Source: Saprospiraceae bacterium (GTDB taxonomy: Bacteria; Bacteroidota; Bacteroidia; Chitinophagales; Saprospiraceae). Taken from it: a stretch of 64,000 nt of DNA. The translations under genes were made by a program, and so were the position numbers. Location of the stretch: contig JADJWV010000002.1 in NCBI GenBank assembly GCA_016716185.1, positions 186,001 through 250,000 on the forward strand, read 5' to 3'. The notes beneath the pieces were generated by a model. It saw nothing but the letters and a program-made list of their open reading frames with translations, had not been told where the DNA came from and did not search any database. Positions 56,018 to 64,000 of the stretch are shown here, piece by piece; positions within the stretch are counted from its first letter, which is position 1, and the number at the start of each line of letters is the position of its first letter.

Positions 56018-59000
56018 ATGGTCAAACGTTTAGTACTCATTTTCCATGCTGTCATTCTTATGTCCATAGCCGCCATGGCACAGACCGCATTGGCGGGAAA
56101 AGTTTCGGACAAGGATAATGGTGAACCCATAATTCAATGCGCCATAATCTTATTCAAAAACGGGATCCAGGTAACCACCGTGGTCACCGATTTTGATGGA
56201 AATTATAGCGTACAGTTGGATCCGGGGAAATACGATGTCGAAGCAAGATATGTGGGTTACAATCCACAAAGAGTTACGGGCATCAACGTTTTAGGGGGTA
56301 AAGCCAATACCCTGAACATCAAAATGACTTATGGTCTTGCTCTTGAAGTTGTGGAAGTTGTAGAATACAGAGCTCCGTTAATAGAAAAAGATAATACAAC
56401 TCAGGGATCCGTCATCACCGCCGAGAAGATCAAAAACATGCCGGTTAAAAATATCAATGCGGTTGCAGCTACATCTGCCGGTCTCTCCAGCGTAGACGGT
56501 GGGAATGCTTATATACGGGGAGGTCGTTCGGATGCTACCGTTTTTTATCTGGATGGTTTGAGAATCACAGGAAGACAAATACCAACTTCCGAATTGGAAC
56601 AATTACAGGTGGTCACTGGGGGAATTGAAGCTCAATACGGAGATGTCACGGGAGGTATCATTGCACTCACAAGTAAAGGCCCTTCCTCCAAATTTTCAGG
56701 AGGTGTTGAGGCGGAAACTTCAGAGGGACTGGATCCTTATGGCTACAGACTGTTAAGCTTGAACCTCAGCGGTCCCATCTGGAAACAAAAATTGACTGAT
56801 TCAACTTACGGGCGCACCATTTTGGGTTACCGCGTAGCTGGTCAGTACAATTATCAGAAAGACGATGATCCTCCGGCTTACCCGATCTACAGAGCCACAG
56901 AATCATCCATATCGAGATTATCAAGGGATCCTCTGAATTTATTGGGCGGAACTCCTACCGTGTCAGGCCAATTCCTGGAAGATAACGAAATCGATGTGCT
57001 CGACTACAATCCTAATGAGGACAATACGGCTTACGATATCACAGCAAAACTGGATTTCCGGCCTGTTGAAAATATCGATATCTCTATCTCGGGTAATTAT
57101 TCCGATGTAAACAACCGCTTCAATCCAGGGGATGACAATACCACAGGACAAGGTGCCTGGACTTTATTGAACTGGATCAACAATCCCGTACAAGATAGTC
57201 GGATTTACCGGGCCAACATCAGATTACGCCACAGATTAGGGAGGTTGGTTGATTTAGGAACAAATCCCGGAGAAGAGGGAGCCGCAAGTTCAAATATCCA
57301 GAATGCATACTATACCCTTCAGGGAGGTATACAGAAATCCTTAACTGAAACTCAGGACTGGAGACATAAGGATCGTCTATTTGATTATGGTTATATAGGC
57401 AAATTCCCGGGCCACTATCAATGCGAAACCAGAGAAGGGGTACACTCAGGTTGGACCTTTCTCGTCGATGGTTTCGATCCTGCAGGCAGTCCTAATCCGT
57501 CTTATGCTGCACTGAATCAAATTGGAATCACAGAACCTCAGTTGCTGGATGGCTACAGGGCTTCCAATGGTAGATTGAGCTCGGCTTTCGACAATACCTG
57601 GTCAGGTTTGAACAATAACGTGGGAGGAATTTACAACCGATATAATAAGACTGATAATGACCTGGTTACTTTACAGGTTACCAGCGGATTTGATTTTCTA
57701 CCCGGGGGTTCAAAAAGCGGCAGACACAACATTCAATTCGGTCTGGTATATGAACAAAGGGTGTCGAGAAGTTATACAGTTGCTCCATTTGCACTCTGGA
57801 ATTTGGCCAGGCTTTATACCAATAACCATATTTCCGGTGTTGATACCACAGTAGTGGTTGGCTTTGATCCGGACTGTGGCGATTTGTACAGAAATATCAT
57901 TACACCATCACCTGAATCCAGATTTTATAGAGAAGTCAGACGTAAAATATTGCCTAATATTCCTATCGACTCAGCTATTTATCAATACGTGAATGTTAAC
58001 GAATTGGGTGCAAATGATTTGAGTCTCGATATGTTTTCTGCTCAGGAACTGACCGATCAGAGTGCCATTGGTTACTCTGGCTTTGATTACCTGGGAAACA
58101 AATTAACCGGAAATGCAAAATTTGAAGACTTCTACAAAATCATCGATGCCGATGGAAATAAAGCATTTACCGTAGCTCCGTTTTCTCCGATTTATGCAGG
58201 TGGATATATTCAGGATAAATTTACTTTTAAAGACATTATTTTCAGGCTCGGATTTCGCGTAGATTACTACGATGCCAATACTAAAGTGTTGAAAGATCCT
58301 TATTCTTTATATGGCATCATGGGGGCCAAATCATTTCACGAAATCAATGGCACCAACAAGCCCGGATCCATTGGAGATGATTATAAGGTATATGTCACGG
58401 GAGAACGCTCTACTACAGTTAGAGCATATCGCAACGGCGACCAATGGTACAACTCATCAGGTACACCTGTGAATTCTTCCGATCAGATCTTTACGAGTAA
58501 TCTTGTATTCCCGGCTTACGTAGAACCGGAAGATACCATTCGTTCTATCAAAAGGGCTACATTTAAACTCGACGATTCATTTGAAGACTATGATCCTCAA
58601 ATTAATTTTATGCCGAGGTTGGCATTTTCTTTTCCTATCTCAGACAATTCCAACTTCTTTGCACATTACGATATCTTAGTTCAAAGGCCAACTTCGAATG
58701 CATTTGTTTCACCCCTTGAATATTATTATTTTAATGATCAGGGACGCACACCGGCAAATAATCCAAATCTGAAGCCCAGCAAGACCATCGATTACGAAGT
58801 TGGTTTCCAACAAAAAATTTCCAATTCATCTGCAATAAAATTATCGGCTTATTATAAAGAATTGAGAAACATGATCAACAGAATAACCTACAGCCGCGTT
58901 GCGACTGTTGGGACTTACGACAGCTATGGAAACATCGATTTCGGTACCGTAAAGGGATTTAACTTTACTTACGATTTAAGAAGAACCGGAAATATCGAAT

Positions 59001-59653
59001 TCACAGCTGCCTACACCTTACAGTTTGCAGATGGTACGGGTTCTGATCCGGAATCTCAATCGGGTCTGACCCAGAAGGGAATCAATATCAGAAATATCTT
59101 TCCGTTCAATTACGACGAGCGCCACAGATTTGCATTTACTGTGGACTATCGTTACCAGTCAGGCAAGGCTTATAATGGTCCAAGAATTGCTGGCAAAGAT
59201 ATTTTTGCCAACGCAGGAGTTAATCTCCAGATCATCACCGCATCAGGGCGTCCTTATTCGCCGGGAACACAGATCGTCCGTTTTGGCGGATCCGGATTCC
59301 GTGGAGATATCAATGGAGCGCGTTTGCCCTGGAATTTTGGAGTGGATATGCGAATAGATAAAAATTTCAGTCTGGTAAAAGGCAAGAATCCACTGGACCT
59401 TAATATTTATCTCCGCGTGCAAAACTTATTTGATACCAAGAATGTAATTGCCGTATACAGGGGTTCAGGAGATGCCAAAGACGATGGTTATCTGAATTCT
59501 GATCGCGGTGCTGCAGAACTGGATAATGTGATCACTTCTTATGGAGAAGATTACGTCGATTATTTCGTAAACCAATATAACTACAGGGTTCTGAACCCTG
59601 ACAATTTTACGCTGCCTAGAAGAATATTTATAGGTGCGATATTGGAATTCTAA
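56018..59653 (+). CDS. TonB-dependent receptor with carboxypeptidase-like N-terminal domain
   Basis: 1,211 residues. Signal peptide ending near AMAQT. A CarboxypepD_reg-like domain (LAGKVSDKDNGEPI, YDVEARYVGYNPQRVTGINV) is followed by a plug (VITAEKIKNMPVKNINAVAA, YIRGGRSDATVFYLDGLRI, IEAQYGDVTGG) and a long barrel (VDMRIDKNFSLVKGKNPLDL, RRIFIGAILEF at the end). Such receptors import large substrates across the outer membrane with TonB energy. No SusD-like gene follows, so it is not a typical Sus pair. It overlaps nothing and is 22 bases ahead of the next gene; the three genes 56018-64000 look like one operon. Confidence 0.88.
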   Translation: MVKRLVLIFHAVILMSIAAMAQTALAGKVSDKDNGEPIIQCAIILFKNGIQVTTVVTDFDGNYSVQLDPGKYDVEARYVGYNPQRVTGINVLGGKANTLNIKMTYGLALEVVEVVEYRAPLIEKDNTTQGSVITAEKIKNMPVKNINAVAATSAGLSSVDGGNAYIRGGRSDATVFYLDGLRITGRQIPTSELEQLQVVTGGIEAQYGDVTGGIIALTSKGPSSKFSGGVEAETSEGLDPYGYRLLSLNLSGPIWKQKLTDSTYGRTILGYRVAGQYNYQKDDDPPAYPIYRATESSISRLSRDPLNLLGGTPTVSGQFLEDNEIDVLDYNPNEDNTAYDITAKLDFRPVENIDISISGNYSDVNNRFNPGDDNTTGQGAWTLLNWINNPVQDSRIYRANIRLRHRLGRLVDLGTNPGEEGAASSNIQNAYYTLQGGIQKSLTETQDWRHKDRLFDYGYIGKFPGHYQCETREGVHSGWTFLVDGFDPAGSPNPSYAALNQIGITEPQLLDGYRASNGRLSSAFDNTWSGLNNNVGGIYNRYNKTDNDLVTLQVTSGFDFLPGGSKSGRHNIQFGLVYEQRVSRSYTVAPFALWNLARLYTNNHISGVDTTVVVGFDPDCGDLYRNIITPSPESRFYREVRRKILPNIPIDSAIYQYVNVNELGANDLSLDMFSAQELTDQSAIGYSGFDYLGNKLTGNAKFEDFYKIIDADGNKAFTVAPFSPIYAGGYIQDKFTFKDIIFRLGFRVDYYDANTKVLKDPYSLYGIMGAKSFHEINGTNKPGSIGDDYKVYVTGERSTTVRAYRNGDQWYNSSGTPVNSSDQIFTSNLVFPAYVEPEDTIRSIKRATFKLDDSFEDYDPQINFMPRLAFSFPISDNSNFFAHYDILVQRPTSNAFVSPLEYYYFNDQGRTPANNPNLKPSKTIDYEVGFQQKISNSSAIKLSAYYKELRNMINRITYSRVATVGTYDSYGNIDFGTVKGFNFTYDLRRTGNIEFTAAYTLQFADGTGSDPESQSGLTQKGINIRNIFPFNYDERHRFAFTVDYRYQSGKAYNGPRIAGKDIFANAGVNLQIITASGRPYSPGTQIVRFGGSGFRGDINGARLPWNFGVDMRIDKNFSLVKGKNPLDLNIYLRVQNLFDTKNVIAVYRGSGDAKDDGYLNSDRGAAELDNVITSYGEDYVDYFVNQYNYRVLNPDNFTLPRRIFIGAILEF

Positions 59654-59675
59654 TTTTAAAAATTTAAAAAATAAT

Positions 59676-62600
59676 ATGAAATATTCATTTTTTATTTTCA
59701 TTCTTTTATTGTCTTTTAGCAATGGTGTATTTGCACATAAGCCATCAGAGGCTTATCAAAAACAAAATGCATCCGGCAAAAAATTACAATTGCGAGGGGG
59801 TGCCTGTGCACCTGCAACAAAACAAATAGACCTCGACATCAATAACGTCCGGGCAAGACTCCTCAATGGTGGCGATTGCTGGTGGGATCTTAACCGCGGA
59901 AGTTATATCGTTCCTAAAGTGGAACCAGGGTCCAACAAAGAAGAAGTTTCTGCAATTTTTGCCGGAGCCGTTTGGGTTGGAGGAAAAGACCCTGCTGGAA
60001 ACCTTCACATGATGGGTCAGACGTTCAGAAGTTCCAGTGAAAATGATTGCTGGCCAGGTCCATTGACCAATCTTGGAGAAACCGATATGGACATTTGTTT
60101 GAAATGGGATCAGTTTTTCACAGTTTTAGGATCAGACATTCGTACCCAGCAAAAAAATTTCAGGCTGGTCAGGGGTATTCGCGATTTGAACATCGATGAA
60201 ATTCCCGAAGATGTTTTATACTATCCAGCCAGAGGTAATAAATACTTCTCACAGAAATATAATTTTGAATTGCCTGATCCGGTTCTGTATCCTCAGGGTT
60301 TAGGTTTGTTCTACGAATATCCCGAATCGGAAGATGGAATCTATCAACCAGAGAAAGGCGAATTTCCGATTATCGATATCCGGGGATGCCCCGAGCCGGT
60401 TTTCCCCGACCAAATGATCTTTTGGATTTACAACGATAACGGAGGGATCCACACCAACTCCAATGGAGAGCCCATTCGTATGGAAGTCCAGGTCCAGGCT
60501 TTTGGATTTACTACCGGTGATGAGATCAACGACATGACCTTCCAGCGATATAAATTGATCAACAGAGCTCCACAGGATCTCGAGGAATGTTACTTCGCTA
60601 TGTGGGTCGATCCCGATTTGGGATGTTATTCCGATGATTACATTGGATGCGATATCGACCGCAGTCTGATGTTTATCTACAACATCGATGCTTCGGATGG
60701 AAACAACGGTTGCAATTGCGATCGTGGTGTTAACACCTATTGTACTGAAATTCCTGTTTTAGGTGTTGACTATTTCAGGGGTCCTCTTGACACGAATGGT
60801 TTGGAGATTGGGATGTCTTCTTTCATGTATTACAACAATCCAAGTGGAGGCGGGAACCACCCGGCTGCCACTACAGACCCGCAATTAGCCACAGAATATT
60901 ACAATTATCTCACAGGTAGATGGCGCGATGGAACACCATTGACAAGGGGAAACACAGGTTACAATCCTGGCTCTGTGGACTCTTCCAGATATGCCTTTCC
61001 TGGCGAACCCAATGACCCTGCTGGCTGGAGCATGTGCTCCGTGCAAGCTCCGGAAGGAGACCGCCGTACATTACAGGCTACTGGTCCTATGTTGTTAAAA
61101 CCAGGCGCTATCAACGAATTGATCATTGGTGCAGTCTTTGTTCCCGATCAAAATTATCCTTGCCCGGGTCTTGATGAATTGTTTGCAGCCGATAACCTTT
61201 CGCAGGATCTGTTTGACAATTGCTTCAGGCTTAAAGACGGTCCTGACGCTCCGGATGTTGATTTTATTGAACTGGATCGCGAACTGGTTATGGTACTTAC
61301 CAATGATATTGGATCCAATAATTATCATGAGTCTTGGGCAGATAAAGGAATTGGTTTACCTCCAGGGGTGGATAGTCTCTATCGTTTTGAAGGTTACCGC
61401 ATTTTTCAATTGGCAGATGCATCAGTCACATTGACAGAGGCTGTTATTGCCGATCCTACAAAGGCAAGAGAGATCTTTACCGTGGATCTGAAGAATAATA
61501 TCACAAAAATTTATAACTGGGTAGGTACAAAAAATCCAAACCCGGATCAGACAACACATCCGATTGTGTATAGTCCTGTCGAAAAGGTTTCAGGTGCGGA
61601 TGTAGGTATACGCCATACATTCAGAATTAAAGAAGACCAATTTGCGACCAGCGACCGGAGACTGGTCAACCATAAAAAATATTATTTTGTGGCCATAGCC
61701 TATGGTTATAACAATTATAAAAGCTATGACCTCGTGGAAAACCTCGGACAAAGAACACAGTATTGTCCTGGCCGATTGAACATCGGGCCGAATGGAGACG
61801 GTAAACCATATACGGCGGTTCCCAGACCTCAGGTTTACGAAAAATTAAATGCAGAATACGGACAGGGATTTGAAATCACACGCCACGATGGTGTGGGCGC
61901 AGGCCATATCGATCTGAAATTGAAGTCTGATATGTATGATAAAATGCTGAGTCCAAATTTTGATGGGAAAATCACCTATCAGGGGGGCAGTGGTCCGGTT
62001 GAAATAAAAGTTTACGATCCGCTTCGGGTTAAAGACGGAGATTACCAGCTTCGTTTTACCGATGCCAATTTGAATAATACAAAATTAGACGACCCGGTAA
62101 ACTGGATGCTGATCCGGACCAATTCAAACGATACCATTTTTGCTGAATCCGATATCAACCAGTTCAATGAACAGGTTATGAATAAATTCGGAATATCTGT
62201 GGCGATAGGTCAAACCGTTGATGCCGGCAGCGATTCCACCAATACTTGTGGAGTCATAGGAGATGGTTTGTATTTTGATTATAAAGATCCCAATGGATTG
62301 AGGTGGTTAATTGGCCAACCCGATAACAACGTCGGGCAGGTTGATTTTATACAAACCGGACTCGGACAATCCCGCTATTTATTAGACCCTCAGGAGTGTT
62401 TTTCAAATCTGGGTGGCCCGGAAATTGAGGGAACCTGGTATCCTTACAAGCTACCTGCTGATTCGTTTAGTATAACTCCGGTTTGGATTGATCCATTGTC
62501 GAAAGTTACACAGGGTACCATGAAAATGTCGGAGCTCAATAACGTAGATATTGTATTTACTTCTGATAAATCAAAATGGAGTCGTTGTGTAGTCATTGAA

Positions 62601-63671
62601 ACCTGGAATTCTAACACGACAATGGATCCTAATTTACTAAAATTGTACAAGAATTTTGCAATTAAAAAGAATCCATCAGTTACTAAAGATGATTTAGATG
62701 GAGATGGTTTGCCAGATATAGATACAAACGAGGACAGTACAGGCTATGGTTGGTTTCCGGGATATGCTGTAGATGTTGAAACTGGAAAACGATTAAATAT
62801 TTTCTTTGGAGAAAATTCATTTTATTCAAGCGATAATGATTTGCTCAATTTTCCTGCCTGTACTCAAAGAGGATTAACAGGAAATGACATGATGTATAAT
62901 CCAACTGATGAATACGTAATTTTGGATCAAGGATGTCCATTTAATGCACTAATCTCTGAATTAGGAGTTCCTCTGGGAGGTCATCATTACATTTATGTGA
63001 CCAAGACCCCCTATGATTCCTGTAAGTCCTTCAGAGCAGGTCTGAATTCAACAAGGATTGCAGATAAGAACAGATTATTCCGTGATTTCACCTGGTGTAG
63101 TATGTCGGTGATCAATCAGGGAATGCAAATGAATTCATATAAGGATGGTCTGATACCTAATGACGTGACTGTGAGATTGCGTGTGGATAATCCTTACCAA
63201 TACGCGGTTGGTACCAATGAAAACAAAGGACATAATTTATATTCCTTTACGGTTTCGGGTTTTGAAGCCGATGTTGTGGTTGATCAATCATCCTTTACAA
63301 ATGCATTGGACAATGTGAATGTGGTACCTAATCCGTACTACGGATTTTCGAATTATGAAACGGGACAATTTTCTAATGTTGTCAAAATTACCAACCTTCC
63401 GGCAAGCTGTACAGTAACCATCTACTCTGTCGATGGTAAATTTATCAAGCAGTATAAAAGAGATGAGGTTCCTGTGAAGAGAAGAGGTTCCAATCCGGGC
63501 ATTGTAGAAACGCAAATCACACCAGATCTCGAATGGGATTTGACGAATTTTAAAAGCATACCGGTATCGAGTGGGGCATATATCATACACATTAAAGAAA
63601 ACACTACCGGAGCTGAACGCATCGTGAAGTGGTTTGGTGTAGCCAGAAAATTCGATCCATCCGGATTATAA
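59676..63671 (+). CDS. Large secreted protein of the TonB-receptor operon
   Basis: 1,331 residues from ATG 59676, chosen because it begins the signal peptide (MKYSFFIFILLLSFSNGVFA); a frame starting 14 codons earlier overlaps the previous gene. The N-terminal block (RARLLNGGDCWWDLNRGSY, IFAGAVWVGGKDPAGNLHM) is a conserved Bacteroidota secreted-protein pattern. The C-terminus has VVPNPYYGFSNYE and SSGAYIIHIKENTTG, an FlgD/T9SS-like ending but with an extra tail KWFGVARKFDPSGL, so export by T9SS is likely but the class is atypical. Function unknown; coupling to the upstream receptor and downstream PorV-like protein suggests a surface complex. Confidence 0.72.
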   Translation: MKYSFFIFILLLSFSNGVFAHKPSEAYQKQNASGKKLQLRGGACAPATKQIDLDINNVRARLLNGGDCWWDLNRGSYIVPKVEPGSNKEEVSAIFAGAVWVGGKDPAGNLHMMGQTFRSSSENDCWPGPLTNLGETDMDICLKWDQFFTVLGSDIRTQQKNFRLVRGIRDLNIDEIPEDVLYYPARGNKYFSQKYNFELPDPVLYPQGLGLFYEYPESEDGIYQPEKGEFPIIDIRGCPEPVFPDQMIFWIYNDNGGIHTNSNGEPIRMEVQVQAFGFTTGDEINDMTFQRYKLINRAPQDLEECYFAMWVDPDLGCYSDDYIGCDIDRSLMFIYNIDASDGNNGCNCDRGVNTYCTEIPVLGVDYFRGPLDTNGLEIGMSSFMYYNNPSGGGNHPAATTDPQLATEYYNYLTGRWRDGTPLTRGNTGYNPGSVDSSRYAFPGEPNDPAGWSMCSVQAPEGDRRTLQATGPMLLKPGAINELIIGAVFVPDQNYPCPGLDELFAADNLSQDLFDNCFRLKDGPDAPDVDFIELDRELVMVLTNDIGSNNYHESWADKGIGLPPGVDSLYRFEGYRIFQLADASVTLTEAVIADPTKAREIFTVDLKNNITKIYNWVGTKNPNPDQTTHPIVYSPVEKVSGADVGIRHTFRIKEDQFATSDRRLVNHKKYYFVAIAYGYNNYKSYDLVENLGQRTQYCPGRLNIGPNGDGKPYTAVPRPQVYEKLNAEYGQGFEITRHDGVGAGHIDLKLKSDMYDKMLSPNFDGKITYQGGSGPVEIKVYDPLRVKDGDYQLRFTDANLNNTKLDDPVNWMLIRTNSNDTIFAESDINQFNEQVMNKFGISVAIGQTVDAGSDSTNTCGVIGDGLYFDYKDPNGLRWLIGQPDNNVGQVDFIQTGLGQSRYLLDPQECFSNLGGPEIEGTWYPYKLPADSFSITPVWIDPLSKVTQGTMKMSELNNVDIVFTSDKSKWSRCVVIETWNSNTTMDPNLLKLYKNFAIKKNPSVTKDDLDGDGLPDIDTNEDSTGYGWFPGYAVDVETGKRLNIFFGENSFYSSDNDLLNFPACTQRGLTGNDMMYNPTDEYVILDQGCPFNALISELGVPLGGHHYIYVTKTPYDSCKSFRAGLNSTRIADKNRLFRDFTWCSMSVINQGMQMNSYKDGLIPNDVTVRLRVDNPYQYAVGTNENKGHNLYSFTVSGFEADVVVDQSSFTNALDNVNVVPNPYYGFSNYETGQFSNVVKITNLPASCTVTIYSVDGKFIKQYKRDEVPVKRRGSNPGIVETQITPDLEWDLTNFKSIPVSSGAYIIHIKENTTGAERIVKWFGVARKFDPSGL

Positions 63672-63686
63672 TTAGAAAAAATTTAA

Positions 63687-63719
63687 CCTGCCCGGAAAAG
63701 AAACCGGGCAGGATTTTTT
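63687..63719 (+). terminator. Strong hairpin between the secreted protein and PorV-like gene
   Basis: CCTGCCCGG and CCGGGCAGG form a perfect 9-bp stem with an 8-base loop, then A and six T residues. It sits inside the apparent operon and may attenuate expression of the following gene. Confidence 0.85.
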
Positions 63720-63741
63720 GAAATTAATAAATTCATGTTTT

Positions 63742-64000
63742 ATGCATAAAAAGTTACTTAGCCTCGTCATCTTATTAAACCTAGCTGTTATAGCCTTTGC
63801 GGGAAATCCCGACAGACAGGGAGAGGCGGGCGCTTATGAGTTGTTGATGAATCCATGGCCAAGAAGCGGCGCACTCAATAGCTTGAACGCTTCGCGCGTG
63901 GGTGGAATAGAAGCCATGATGCTGAATCCTGCCGGACTTTGCAGGATCAACAATTGGGAATTGGGGATTGCTCAAACCAAGTGGCTGCGACCCAGCGGTA
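63742..64000 (+). CDS. PorV/PorQ-like outer-membrane protein (3' end outside window)
   Basis: 86 codons are visible from ATG 63742; an upstream ATG at 63735 meets a stop after four codons. A signal peptide (HKKLLSLVILLNLAVIAFA) is followed by GAYELLMNPWPRSGALNS and GGIEAMMLNPAGLC, the pattern of PorV/PorQ-family barrels. PorV shuttles T9SS cargo at the outer membrane; which branch this gene belongs to cannot be decided from the fragment. Confidence 0.65.
   Translation, partial: MHKKLLSLVILLNLAVIAFAGNPDRQGEAGAYELLMNPWPRSGALNSLNASRVGGIEAMMLNPAGLCRINNWELGIAQTKWLRPSG

Overview
The window looks like a chromosome segment of a Bacteroidota bacterium, most likely a Saprospiria/Chitinophagales-type organism. 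The evidence is a moderately AT-rich sequence, many secreted proteins ending in type IX secretion (T9SS) type A sorting domains, HYR/FN3/SprB-type repeats, a GldB-like gliding lipoprotein, a PorV/PorQ-like protein, PorT-family barrels and a CarB without the MGS-like domain. Placement below phylum is inference.

Layout. 1-9.5 kb: the 3' part of a secreted phytase-like/PhoX-like protein, a frameshifted quinone oxidoreductase, a small membrane protein, a MetA-type outer-membrane barrel, a membrane fatty acid desaturase, and a frameshifted C25(gingipain)-like T9SS cargo. 9.5-34 kb: two giant, tandem, co-oriented surface proteins (2,211 and 5,457 residues). They share the same C-terminal half: an array of exactly 85-residue HYR-like repeats, two HYR domains, FN3 and a T9SS domain. 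Their N-terminal halves differ (ELWKSDGT repeats versus parallel beta-helix). In the second gene, 14 of 16 repeats are nearly identical in DNA. 34-35.6 kb: an insertion sequence with a frameshifted DDE transposase. 35.8-39.8 kb: an M3 peptidase lipoprotein and a frameshifted GT39-type glycosyltransferase. 39.9-40.8 kb: a tRNA-Phe locus with a G-rich (GGGTGT)n tract downstream and two decayed tRNA-Phe copies upstream, each carrying the same 50-bp palindromic insertion. 41.3-43.9 kb: a small gene set (MtfA-like protein, DUF547, DUF2541-like, SET domain). 44.4-55.9 kb: housekeeping genes (nfu, exodeoxyribonuclease III, nadC, gldB-like, a 2OG-Fe(II) oxygenase, tatA, OmpH/Skp, AMP nucleosidase, carB, a 2-hydroxyacid dehydrogenase). 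56-64 kb: a probable surface operon of TonB-dependent receptor, a large secreted protein and a PorV/PorQ-like protein cut by the window end.

How the genes work together. Much of the accessory content is surface biology: T9SS cargo proteins, barrels, and gliding/secretion accessories. The housekeeping genes are ordinary.

Seven single-base frame breaks are seen in four genes (oxidoreductase 2, C25-like protein 3, transposase 1, glycosyltransferase 1), several in or beside homopolymers. They could be sequencing indels or real decay; this cannot be settled from sequence alone. The most unusual items are the homogenised 255-bp repeat array, the tRNA-Phe/pseudo-tRNA/palindrome cluster, and a dispersed family of small palindromes ending in TCCCGA...TCGGGA.
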